Below, one piece after another: positions 1 to 6,233 of a stretch of 7,932 nt of DNA. Numbering within the stretch: position 1 is the first letter of the stretch; the number at the start of each line of letters is the position of its first letter. The stretch lies in assembly GCA_030653335.1 (NCBI GenBank), contig JAURZP010000241.1:1-7932 (forward strand), written 5' to 3'. The notes beneath the pieces are model-generated. The model worked only from the letters and a program-made list of their open reading frames with translations, searched no databases and had not been told where the DNA came from. The position numbers were made by a program, and so were the translations under genes. The DNA is from Methanoregula sp. (GTDB lineage: Archaea; Halobacteriota; Methanomicrobia; Methanomicrobiales; Methanospirillaceae).

Positions 1-1013
1 TTGAAGGTGCGGCAACGACCCGGAGCATTGCAAAGGAGATGCTCCGGAAAGGCAGGAAGCCCAGAAACAATTCCGAGCAGATGGTGCTCAACAACTACGA
101 GGCGATGAACTTCATCCTCGAACACAAGGATGACCCGCTCACTCCTGCTCTTATCCTTGAGATTCACCGGCTCGTAACGAAAGGGACCCTTGACAAGAAC
201 TCGGTCGGGCAGTTCAGGACAAGCAATGATATCGTGGTCGCAAACCCGGTAACCCGCGTTATCTATCACAGACCACCCGATTTTTTAGAGATCGAAAAGT
301 TCATAGAAGCGCTCTGCACCTTTGCAAACCAGGGTGGGCACGATGAAGATCACGGTGAGGATTACATCCACCCGGTCATCAAAGGGATCATCCTGCATTT
401 CCTTATCGGGTATGTCCACCCGTTCAATGACGGGAACGGAAGGACGGCTCGCAGCATCTTTTACTGGTATGTCCTCTCGCGGGGATACTGGATGTTTGAG
501 TACATGCCCATCTCACGGATCATTCTCCGGTCGAAGAAGAAATATTCGCTCGCGTACCTCTATTCCCAATATGATGAGATGGATCTCACCTATTTCCTCC
601 TCTATAACCTGTCCTGTATCAATGATGCAAAGAAAGATCTCATGCAGTATCTGGAAAAGAAAAATACCGAGCAGATCGCTACAAAATCCATTATCCGGAA
701 AATACCGGATATCAGCCCGCGGGAAGGCGACATCCTCCGTACCATGATGGAGCAGAGCAACGAAGACTTCACCATCCGCGAAATCATGCAGCAGTATAAT
801 ACGGTATATGAGACCGCACGGACGGATCTCCTCCATCTTGCGGATCTCGGGTACATTGTTCGTGAAAAGCGTGGACGCGAGTTCGTTTTCATTTTCAACG
901 AGGAGAGCGGGCAGTGGAATCATAACCAAAATCTAAAGAAACCACTGCACCACATTCAGAGAAGGAAACCCTGTGACTCCTGCTCACGTCCACATCACAG
1001 AATCCCACGTTGA
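1..1013 (+). CDS. Fic-domain protein (probable AMPylator) with C-terminal winged helix; 5' end missing
   Basis: Fic enzymes transfer AMP (sometimes other groups) from a nucleotide to a hydroxyl side chain of a target protein. The frame is open from base 3 with no start, so the gene begins outside the window; 336 residues are visible. The catalytic motif HPFNDGNGRTAR (417-452) fits the family pattern HxFx(D/E)GNGRxxR, including the active-site His. The first visible residues, EGAATT, match the end of the (S/T)xxxE(G/N) autoinhibitory motif of Fic proteins with an N-terminal inhibitory helix, so the first Glu is probably the inhibitory one. A winged-helix-like segment (about 745-900, TIREIMQQYN and the LADLGYI stretch) follows, as in Fic proteins with a C-terminal DNA-binding domain. 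The last ~35 residues are low in family character and overlap another frame, so the natural C-terminus may have been altered. The target is unknown. Fic genes often sit in type I restriction loci. Family call is sure; activity is inferred. Confidence 0.93.
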   Translation, partial: EGAATTRSIAKEMLRKGRKPRNNSEQMVLNNYEAMNFILEHKDDPLTPALILEIHRLVTKGTLDKNSVGQFRTSNDIVVANPVTRVIYHRPPDFLEIEKFIEALCTFANQGGHDEDHGEDYIHPVIKGIILHFLIGYVHPFNDGNGRTARSIFYWYVLSRGYWMFEYMPISRIILRSKKKYSLAYLYSQYDEMDLTYFLLYNLSCINDAKKDLMQYLEKKNTEQIATKSIIRKIPDISPREGDILRTMMEQSNEDFTIREIMQQYNTVYETARTDLLHLADLGYIVREKRGREFVFIFNEESGQWNHNQNLKKPLHHIQRRKPCDSCSRPHHRIPR

Positions 1014-1104
1014 AGAACAAGCGATCCGCCAGATTGTTAGGAGTGTTCAATTTACAGTTGGATCTTTACACGACCTCCTGACTCGATATCTACCATTTTG
1101 TTGA
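973..1104 (+). pseudogene. possible truncated start of a type I restriction HsdR-like gene
   Basis: A GTG at 973 is preceded by a purine-rich GAGAAGGAAA (a plausible ribosome-binding site) and opens a 43-codon frame overlapping the last 41 bases of the Fic gene. The first ~20 residues, VTPAHVHITESHVEEQAIRQ, resemble the opening of many HsdR subunits, which tend to begin with a short leader followed by an ITE..VEEAAL-type helix. After that the frame loses resemblance and stops inside the 28-bp palindrome. Fic genes commonly lie next to hsdS/hsdR, which fits a decayed restriction locus whose hsdR was lost to the right. The resemblance is from memory over a very short stretch. The frame may equally be meaningless. 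Confidence 0.3.
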
Positions 1105-1119
1105 CGTCAACAAAATGGT
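1092..1119. repeat. perfect 28-bp palindrome
   Basis: The half-site ACCATTTTGTTGAC is followed with no spacer by its exact reverse complement, centred between 1105 and 1106; the next base pair outward does not match. It could be a dimeric regulator's operator, a recombination or insertion site, or a hairpin in RNA (12-bp stem, 4-base loop). No U-tract follows on either strand, so a plain terminator is unlikely. Confidence 0.9.
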
Positions 1120-1159
1120 CTGTAATTGCATTATTTGAGGTTTGGCACGATTCTTTGGC

Positions 1160-1170
1160 TTTTTTTATAA
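1160..1170 (+). promoter_or_regulatory. TATA-like box in intergenic region
   Basis: TTTTTTTATAA resembles an archaeal box A. Initiation about 25 bases downstream would start a transcript near 1190-1197, ahead of the nested hairpin at 1227-1290. No clear gene follows on this strand, so it either drives a small RNA or is a chance match. Confidence 0.3.
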
Positions 1171-1226
1171 CCTTATTGAAGTTCCACTACTCGGCACTCT
1201 GTTCACTGGGTTTTCTCATAATGAGT

Positions 1227-1290
1227 TGTCAGGCATTTGCACATGCTCCACCAGCATTCCCAACATGGTTTGCCAAGATAATGCATGACA
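1227..1290. repeat. imperfect inverted repeat with nested hairpin
   Basis: TGTCAGGCATT (1227-1237) and AATGCATGACA (1280-1290) pair at 10 of 11 positions. The enclosed 42 bases contain a second hairpin with 5-bp arms ATGCT/AGCAT and a 5-base loop (about 1243-1257). The nested arrangement suggests structured RNA or the end of a small mobile element. It lies between the Fic gene and tRNA-Val. No copy is available here to test either idea. Confidence 0.4.
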
Positions 1291-1310
1291 TGAAAAACCG
1301 TAAACTCCTC

Positions 1311-1317
1311 AAAAAAA
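1311..1317 (-). terminator. T-tract terminator after tRNA-Val
   Basis: Read on the minus strand, a run of seven T begins five bases after the discriminator base of the tRNA. Oligo-T in the non-template strand is the usual termination signal for archaeal RNA polymerase, so this probably ends the tRNA transcript. Confidence 0.6.
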
Positions 1318-1322
1318 CAACA

Positions 1323-1396
1323 TGGGCCTGACCGGATTCGAACCGGTGACCTCCGCCGTGTAAGGGCGACGTCATAACCAACTAGACCACAAGCCC
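1323..1396 (-). tRNA. tRNA-Val (anticodon UAC)
   Basis: The 74-base cloverleaf folds completely on the minus strand. The acceptor arm GGGCTTG pairs with CAGGCCC (two G-U pairs), with discriminator A. The D arm is GTC/GAC, the anticodon stem TCGCC/GGCGG closes the loop CTTACAC with anticodon TAC, and the T arm is ACCGG/CCGGT around TTCGAAT. UAC decodes valine GUA/GUN codons. No CCA is encoded, so it must be added enzymatically, as for many archaeal tRNAs. There is no intron. It lies 74 bases downstream of porB on the same strand but has its own likely promoter and T-tract. Confidence 0.97.
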
Positions 1397-1423
1397 AATT
1401 TCTTACTAATGTCACCCTGAACC

Positions 1424-1433
1424 CTATTAATTG
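1424..1433 (-). promoter_or_regulatory. probable box A of tRNA-Val
   Basis: On the minus strand AATTAATAGG lies about 30 bases before the first tRNA nucleotide, a spacing compatible with an archaeal TATA element starting transcription just ahead of the tRNA. The match to TTTATATA is only moderate. Confidence 0.4.
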
Positions 1434-1462
1434 TGTTGATAAGAGAACTCCGCATCAGGGAT

Positions 1463-1470
1463 AAAAAAAA
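1463..1470 (-). terminator. T8 terminator of the por operon
   Basis: Eight T in a row on the minus strand follow the porB stop codon (1471-1473) directly. There is no GC-rich hairpin; archaeal polymerases stop at such U-tracts without one. It separates por transcription from the tRNA-Val promoter. Confidence 0.6.
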
Positions 1471-2373
1471 TTATTCTTTTTTGGGAGGGAGCTTGATATC
1501 GATGCCAAACTTTTCAGCATTCTTATCAGCAATTGCCTGGATTAATGCAATCTCCGCATCCTGCCTCTTGGGTTTGAAGAGATGGCGGAACCGCTTCTGG
1601 GTTTTCAAATACTCTTCAACCGGTTTTCGCACCACTTTCTTAACCTTTGTAACCTTGCCCTCGATCATCTCGTAGTTGACCCAGAGTCCGGTCTCAATTG
1701 CGAGTTTTGCGATTGCAATCGTCTGTTCACCCTCAAATCCCCATCCCGTGCAGCACGGTGCATGGACCTGCACATAGCTGGGACCCGGGGTAGCGATCGC
1801 TTTTTCCACCTTCTGGAGGAGATCAGCGGGATAGGCAATCGAAGTTGTTGCCACGTAGGGCGCACCGTGTGCTGCAAGGATTGCCGGCATGTCCTTTTTC
1901 TGCCGCTTGTTGCCAAATGAACATTTACCGGGAGGGCTGGTGGTCGTGCTGGCATCGTACGGAGTTGCACCGGAGCGCTGGATACCGGTGTTCATGTAGG
2001 CCTCGTTGTCATAGCAGACGTATGTGAAGTCATGGCCGCGTTCAAAGGCGCCGCTGATGCAGATCATACCGATATCAAACGTTGCCCCGTCGCCGGCCAT
2101 GATCACAACTTTTTCCTTTCTGCCCTGTTTCTTGAGCGATGCCTCGACACCGGATGCAACTGCGGCTGCATTCTCAAAGAGGGAGTGGATCCATGGTACT
2201 TTCCATGCAGTCTCCGGGTAAGGGGTGGAGAACACTTCCATGCATCCCGTAGACGAGACAAAGATCGAGTCTTTGCCGGCTGCCTTTGTTACCAGTCGCG
2301 CTACAAGTGCAGCTCCACAACCGCCGCAGGCCCGGTGGCCGCAGTCAAACAACTCACAGGTTTTTTCTGCCAT
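1471..2373 (-). CDS. porB: pyruvate:ferredoxin oxidoreductase, beta subunit
   Basis: Carries the thiamine diphosphate-binding half of the enzyme that interconverts pyruvate + CoA with acetyl-CoA + CO2, using ferredoxin, in the cytoplasm. At 300 residues it has the usual PorB length. Cluster ligands are visible: C16-x2-C19, C44 (the 25-residue spacing known from Desulfovibrio PFOR) and a Cys at 207/208 in the PCCTGW stretch, which together hold the proximal [4Fe-4S] cluster. The diphosphate/Mg motif starts at G94-D95-G96 and ends near N123 in YDNEAYMNTG, followed by IQRSGATP, typical of pyruvate-type enzymes. It starts one base after the porA stop, with AAGGAG 10 bases upstream inside porA, so translation is probably coupled. 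A related 2-ketoacid substrate cannot be fully excluded, but GDAB order and motifs favour pyruvate. Confidence 0.95.
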   Translation of the reverse strand: MAEKTCELFDCGHRACGGCGAALVARLVTKAAGKDSIFVSSTGCMEVFSTPYPETAWKVPWIHSLFENAAAVASGVEASLKKQGRKEKVVIMAGDGATFDIGMICISGAFERGHDFTYVCYDNEAYMNTGIQRSGATPYDASTTTSPPGKCSFGNKRQKKDMPAILAAHGAPYVATTSIAYPADLLQKVEKAIATPGPSYVQVHAPCCTGWGFEGEQTIAIAKLAIETGLWVNYEMIEGKVTKVKKVVRKPVEEYLKTQKRFRHLFKPKRQDAEIALIQAIADKNAEKFGIDIKLPPKKE

Positions 2374-2374
2374 T

Positions 2375-3529
2375 TCAGATCAACTCCTTGCGCAGACCGT
2401 AGAACTGATCTCCCGGTCCTTTTTCACAAAGTGCGACAATCTCTTTCACGTCCCGTTTCCTCACATCCCTGCCGCCAAGTCCAAGCACATAGCCTTTTAC
2501 CGGAATGGAAGAACCGTAGAGGGCGTCTCTTACTTCCATAACCGTTGCACCTTTTGCGCCAAGGGAGATGTTCTTGTCAAGAACAGCAATGCGCTTCACG
2601 TGTGAGAGCATCTTTGCAATCTCTTCACCGGGGAATGGCCGGAAGACACGGATCTTTAACAGCCCGACTTTCTTTCCTTCCGTCCGCATCTCATCGATAG
2701 AGTCCTTGATGGTTCCGCAGACAGAGCCCATGGCAACGATCGCGGTGTCTGCATCCTCTAAACGATAACCTTCGATAAGGGCGCTGTAGTCCCTGCCGAA
2801 CATTGCGCCGAACTCTTTACCGGCCTTTGCGATCACATCTTTTGCCCGCTTCTGGGCCTGGTCCATCTCGTACCGGAACTCAAGGTAATATTCCGGTGTA
2901 GCGTACATGCCAAAGCTGATCGGATCCGCTGCGTCAAGGCGCTCGAGCGGGTTGAACTTAGGGAGGTATTTATCCACATCTTCCTGCGTGAGCATATCCA
3001 CCGGTTCATACGTATGGGAGAGTATGAACCCGTCAAAACAGACGAAGGCGGGTAGCTGGATGGAATGATCTTCAGCCACTTTGTAGGCAAGCAGGTGCAG
3101 GTCGGTTGCTTCCTGGTTATCCTCGGCATAGAACTGGAGCCAGCCGGAATCCCTTAATGAGATTGAGTCCTGCTGGTCGTTCCAAATCGAGAGTGGGGCT
3201 CCCAATGCCCGGTTGGCAATGGACATGATGATGGGCATGCGCATGCCGGCGGCATTGAAGCAGACCTCGAACATGAGGGCAAGGCCCTGCGAGGTGGTGG
3301 CAGAATAGGTTCGTGAACCTGCTGCGCTTGCGCCAATGCAGGCTGATAGGGCAGAAAGTTCATTCTCAACCGTGATATATTCAGCATCAAGCTGGCCGTT
3401 TGCCACAAAATCAGCCAGTGCCTCAACGATATGGGTCTGGGGGGTGATCGGGTAGGCAGAGATCACCTGCGGACGGCAGAGACGGACTGCCTCTGCGATT
3501 GCATGCGATCCCTCGGTTATCTCCATCAT
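2375..3529 (-). CDS. porA: pyruvate:ferredoxin oxidoreductase, alpha subunit
   Basis: The alpha subunit forms the other half of the thiamine diphosphate site and binds pyruvate. The 384-residue protein begins with the family signature YPITPQT (26-32), followed by VENELSA around 54-60, whose Glu should activate the cofactor's aminopyrimidine, and the SATTSQGLALMFE segment (76-88). The C-terminal part, with GSVCGTIKDSIDEM and KKVGLLKIRVFRPFP, matches domain II of 2-oxoacid oxidoreductases. Its ATG follows the porD stop directly (TAA-ATG-ATG). Two adjacent ATGs are possible; the first has a strong AGGAGG eight bases upstream (3538-3543) and is preferred. Role and complex membership are firm from family and context. 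Confidence 0.95.
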   Translation of the reverse strand: MMEITEGSHAIAEAVRLCRPQVISAYPITPQTHIVEALADFVANGQLDAEYITVENELSALSACIGASAAGSRTYSATTSQGLALMFEVCFNAAGMRMPIIMSIANRALGAPLSIWNDQQDSISLRDSGWLQFYAEDNQEATDLHLLAYKVAEDHSIQLPAFVCFDGFILSHTYEPVDMLTQEDVDKYLPKFNPLERLDAADPISFGMYATPEYYLEFRYEMDQAQKRAKDVIAKAGKEFGAMFGRDYSALIEGYRLEDADTAIVAMGSVCGTIKDSIDEMRTEGKKVGLLKIRVFRPFPGEEIAKMLSHVKRIAVLDKNISLGAKGATVMEVRDALYGSSIPVKGYVLGLGGRDVRKRDVKEIVALCEKGPGDQFYGLRKELI

Positions 3530-3790
3530 TTATTTTTCCTCCTGTTTCATTGCGATTGCTTCCTTGGGGCATTCGGCTGCGCAGATCCCGCATCCCTTAC
3601 AATAGGTGTAATCAGGATCGAAAAATCCTTCGGCATCCTCATGTATGCATCCCTCTGGACAAAGTGTTTGGCACATCCCGCATTTTGAGCACTTCTCGTG
3701 ATCGAAGACCGGCTTAAATATGCGCCATGAACCCGTCTTGTTGTCCCGCGCTTTTCCCGGCCGTGCCCGGCAGCCAACTGCAAGTGCCAT
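3530..3790 (-). CDS. porD: pyruvate:ferredoxin oxidoreductase, delta (2[4Fe-4S]) subunit
   Basis: A small ferredoxin-like subunit that passes electrons from the thiamine site of PorAB to external ferredoxin. Its 86 residues hold two complete CxxCxxCxxxCP motifs, C34-C37-C40-C44 and C64-C67-C70-C74, each set binding one [4Fe-4S] cluster together with the last Cys of the other. The N-terminal GSWRIFKPVFD segment is typical of PorD and helps distinguish it from free ferredoxins. The start ATG shares one base with the porG stop (TAATG), with AGGAGG seven bases upstream (3798-3803), indicating translational coupling. Confidence 0.95.
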   Translation of the reverse strand: MALAVGCRARPGKARDNKTGSWRIFKPVFDHEKCSKCGMCQTLCPEGCIHEDAEGFFDPDYTYCKGCGICAAECPKEAIAMKQEEK

Positions 3791-4332
3791 TATGCGGCCT
3801 CCTTTACGATATTGAATGCCACTTTAGCTGCCTCAATATTTTTCGCTGCAAGTTCCTTTGGGAAACGGTTATTGAGTGCTTTTTCGAGTGCGGAGAACTG
3901 GATCTCGCCTGTTGCAGCGGCAAACGCTCCCATGAGCGAGGTGTTTGTTATCGGGAGCCCGATCGCCTTGAGTGCGATGGATGTGGCATCAATCGTGATG
4001 AGCTTCACACCGTCCGGTACCTTGTAATCTGGCTTCTTTTCCGTGTTGACGATCACAATGCCCCCCTGCTTGACTCCCATGAACACGTTCACGTCTTTGA
4101 TTAAGGTGCTGTCCTGCACGATGATGTAATCCGGCTCATACACCTGGCTTCGTTTCCGTATTTTTTTGTCATCAAACCTGACAAATGCCTGCACAGGTGC
4201 CCCGCGCCGTTCAACGCCAAACGCCGGAAATGCCTGGGCAAAGATGCCACCTTCAAATGCGGCAACTGCAATTAGTTCGGCAGCGGTGACTGACCCTTGG
4301 CCGCCCCTGCCGTGGATACGTAGTTCTCTCAA
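3790..4332 (-). CDS. porG: pyruvate:ferredoxin oxidoreductase, gamma subunit
   Basis: The gamma subunit completes the four-subunit archaeal enzyme and corresponds to domain III of single-chain PFOR. The 180 residues start with RIHGRGGQG (5-13) and contain FGVERRGAPVQAFVR (39-53), both family hallmarks. The likely start codon is TTG at 4330-4332: an in-frame stop lies five codons upstream, and the nearby ATG is in another frame. A GGGGA lies a few bases upstream as a weak ribosome-binding site. It is the first por gene, with a TATA-like box at 4365-4372. The marker-12-like gene ends only 41 bases upstream, so read-through is possible. Confidence 0.94.
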   Translation of the reverse strand: MRELRIHGRGGQGSVTAAELIAVAAFEGGIFAQAFPAFGVERRGAPVQAFVRFDDKKIRKRSQVYEPDYIIVQDSTLIKDVNVFMGVKQGGIVIVNTEKKPDYKVPDGVKLITIDATSIALKAIGLPITNTSLMGAFAAATGEIQFSALEKALNNRFPKELAAKNIEAAKVAFNIVKEAA

Positions 4333-4364
4333 GGAAAATCCCCATTAATTTTACATGATTAATC

Positions 4365-4372
4365 AATATAAA
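4365..4372 (-). promoter_or_regulatory. probable box A of porGDAB
   Basis: On the minus strand TTTATATT, preceded by AGG, is a good archaeal TATA box. Initiation about 25 bases downstream would fall near 4343, giving a ~10-base leader that contains GGGGA before the TTG start. The box lies immediately after the stop codon of the upstream gene. Confidence 0.6.
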
Positions 4373-4373
4373 C

Positions 4374-5246
4374 CTACAGATCCACATCGAGCCCGAGGAT
4401 CTCTTTGCTTCCTGAAAAAACATCGCGGGCGATCCGGGCAAGGCCCCGTGAAGCGCACCATTCATCATACACAGCCACATCTGTGCCCAGAAGTGTCCGG
4501 ACCTCCGGAGCAATTGCCGGTGCAAGGCTTCCTGCAAGGGCAATTGCAGCGCGGGGGTTTAAGAGGCGCAGTGCAGCACATTCCATAGCCGAAAACATTG
4601 CAACTGCCGGGATGCGCTCTTCTTCAGGCAGAGAAAAATTCACACCCGCCTGCTGGAAAGCTTCGTTTGCTGTACATTCGCCTGCATCGATCATCCGGAT
4701 TGCATCCACATCGAGCGCGCCGTGCATCATACCCGGTGCAAATATGCACGCATCAAAAGCGCCCGTGATCATCCCATAAGAAACGAGCAGGGTTACGGTA
4801 TTGGAGCTCACATCGGAGACGATCACGTCCCGCCCCAGGTCATGGCAGACTTCGTAGGCAATGCCGATCTTCTCGGGGCTGGTCTGGTGGGAATACACCT
4901 TGAAGCGCGGGTCCGTTGGCGAATCACGGTGAAGTCCCGGAATAACGATTGCCGGAATTCCGCACTTGGCAATTTCATCAAAGACTTTTGTACCGCCGCC
5001 AATGTGTTTGCCTGCGCCCTCGCGGCTGATGATCCCCCGGTTCTTCACTTTGTCAATGGAGGTGATGGAGGAAATACCGTCACCCATGGAATAACAGATG
5101 GCAATTCCTTCAATCTCATCGATTGGGCAGAGTAAGGAGAGGGCGCTTATCGTAAAATCTCTGGCAGTCTCCCGTGAAAGTCTGAACTCCCCATGCTCTC
5201 CGGCAAACCGCATTGCAGTTGTGCCGTGATCAATGCCTATAAACAT
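4374..5246 (-). CDS. methanogenesis marker 12-like protein (ASKHA-fold, function unknown)
   Basis: I recognise this as resembling the family annotated methanogenesis marker protein 12, found in methanogens but with no established reaction. The fold assignment rests on ASKHA-type motifs: an N-terminal phosphate-1 loop FIGIDHGTTAMRF (2-14), a second glycine/serine segment VSDVSSNTVTL (143-153) and an adenosine-type LAGSLAPA (238-245). An acetate/butyrate-kinase-like or ATPase role is therefore possible. I start it at the ATG at 5246, giving 290 residues, because the conserved FIGIDHGTT follows at once; a longer frame to 5417 adds 57 unlike residues and would run through the divergent epimerase start. 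No Shine-Dalgarno precedes it, and a TATA-like element lies about 29 bases upstream, suggesting a leaderless mRNA. It lies 41 bases upstream of porG on the same strand. Confidence 0.8.
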   Translation of the reverse strand: MFIGIDHGTTAMRFAGEHGEFRLSRETARDFTISALSLLCPIDEIEGIAICYSMGDGISSITSIDKVKNRGIISREGAGKHIGGGTKVFDEIAKCGIPAIVIPGLHRDSPTDPRFKVYSHQTSPEKIGIAYEVCHDLGRDVIVSDVSSNTVTLLVSYGMITGAFDACIFAPGMMHGALDVDAIRMIDAGECTANEAFQQAGVNFSLPEEERIPAVAMFSAMECAALRLLNPRAAIALAGSLAPAIAPEVRTLLGTDVAVYDEWCASRGLARIARDVFSGSKEILGLDVDL

Positions 5247-5256
5247 AGCAGTAATC

Positions 5257-5262
5257 CTATAG
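5257..5262 (+). promoter_or_regulatory. possible box A of the epimerase-apgM operon
   Basis: CTATAG is centred about 26 bases before the ATG at 5286, the spacing expected for a leaderless archaeal transcript. The element is weak, but no ribosome-binding site precedes the epimerase start, which fits leaderless initiation. Confidence 0.35.
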
Positions 5263-5271
5263 CATGGATGA

Positions 5272-5279
5272 CATATTAG
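5272..5279 (-). promoter_or_regulatory. probable box A of the marker-12-like gene
   Basis: On the minus strand CTAATATG is centred about 29 bases before the ATG at 5246, consistent with transcription starting at or next to the start codon. It lies just upstream of the divergent epimerase start, so the two promoters are interleaved. Confidence 0.4.
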
Positions 5280-5285
5280 GTATTG

Positions 5286-6221
5286 ATGTTTGATGTGGTA
5301 ACAGGAGGAGCCGGTTTTATCGGTTCGCACCTGGTTGACACGCTCGTTGCACAGGGAAACGAAGTCCTGGTGATTGACTCGCTCTGCGCCGGGCGAAAAG
5401 AGACGATTGCACGGCACATTGATTCACGAAAAGTCAGGTTTTTACAAAAAGATCTGCTCGCAGATGGCTGGCAGGATGCAATTGAGGGAGCTGACCGCCT
5501 TTTTCATCTCGCAGCAGATCCCGATGTCCGCCAGAGCGCGGTGAACCCGGACCCTACGATACAATACAATATCATCGCTACGTTCCGGGTTCTCGAAGCT
5601 ATGCGGCTAAACCAGGTTCCCGAACTGGTGTTCACCTCGACTTCAACCGTGTATGGCGATGCTACAGTTATTCCAACACCTGAAAATTATACCCCGCTCG
5701 AACCGATCTCCGTGTACGGGGCGAGCAAACTTGCCTGCGAGTCACTGATCTCAGCATACTGTCACTCATTTGGTATGAAGGCATGGACATTCCGTTTTGC
5801 CAACATCATTGGTTCACGGAGTGGTCATGGGGTCCTCACCGATTTCATAAAAAAACTGGAGCAGAATCCCAAAGAACTTGAGATACTTGGTGATGGGAAG
5901 CAGACGAAATCCTATCTCGAAGTGCACGAGTGCGTTGCGGCAATGCTCTTTGCAGTCGGGCATGCCCGTGATACGGTTAATACTTTCAATATCGGGTCTG
6001 AGGATTGGATCGATGTGAAGAGTATTGCAGAGATCGTTACAGAAGAGATGCACCTCTCCGGCACGAAGTTCCGGTTCACGGGCGGTGAACGTGGTTGGGT
6101 TGGGGATGTACCGAGAATGCAACTATCCGTTGAAAAGATCAAGGCGCTGCGCTGGAAACCCCGGCTGGGTTCCCGTGAGAGCGTGCGGATAGCCGTGCAG
6201 GCAATGCTTGCAGAGCGATAA
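5286..6221 (+). CDS. NAD-dependent sugar-nucleotide epimerase/dehydratase (UDP-glucose 4-epimerase-like)
   Basis: An extended short-chain dehydrogenase acting on nucleotide sugars, probably a GalE-type 4-epimerase that interconverts UDP-glucose and UDP-galactose or related sugars for surface glycans. With the ATG start it has 311 residues, a normal length. The Rossmann loop TGGAGFIGSH spans residues 6-15, the FHLAADPDVRQS segment lies at 73-84, the catalytic Ser/Thr lie in FTSTSTVYG (116-124), and Y144-x3-K148 forms the active-site pair. A TTG one codon upstream of the ATG is possible but less likely. The exact substrate and 4-epimerase versus dehydratase role cannot be read from the sequence. 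apgM follows after 12 bases, so the two are probably cotranscribed. Confidence 0.9.
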   Translation: MFDVVTGGAGFIGSHLVDTLVAQGNEVLVIDSLCAGRKETIARHIDSRKVRFLQKDLLADGWQDAIEGADRLFHLAADPDVRQSAVNPDPTIQYNIIATFRVLEAMRLNQVPELVFTSTSTVYGDATVIPTPENYTPLEPISVYGASKLACESLISAYCHSFGMKAWTFRFANIIGSRSGHGVLTDFIKKLEQNPKELEILGDGKQTKSYLEVHECVAAMLFAVGHARDTVNTFNIGSEDWIDVKSIAEIVTEEMHLSGTKFRFTGGERGWVGDVPRMQLSVEKIKALRWKPRLGSRESVRIAVQAMLAER

Positions 6222-6233
6222 CGAGGCAGTGCA

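Larger units (their letters stand above)
1014..1322. other. intergenic stretch without a convincing intact gene
   Basis: About 310 bases between the Fic stop codon and the tRNA. They hold the tail of the possible HsdR remnant (to 1104), a perfect palindrome (1092-1119), a TATA-like box (1160-1170), an imperfect inverted repeat with a nested hairpin (1227-1290) and the T-rich tract after the tRNA gene. The reading frames across it are short, have odd composition and run into the tRNA, so I do not call a protein here. Confidence 0.7.

Noticed and set aside
1203..1286. Short minus-strand frame rich in Cys and Trp (CWECWWSMCKC)
   Set aside because: The four close cysteines look like a metal site, but the frame is only 27 codons, lies beyond the tRNA terminator tract and overlaps the inverted repeat; no ribosome-binding site is well placed.
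1098..1331. TTG-started frame of 77 codons on the plus strand
   Set aside because: It starts inside the palindrome, has no ribosome-binding site or recognisable motif, and ends inside the tRNA gene.
5247..5417. N-terminal extension of the marker-12-like protein
   Set aside because: The added 57 residues do not look like the family, precede the conserved GIDHGTT loop and would be antisense to the epimerase start.
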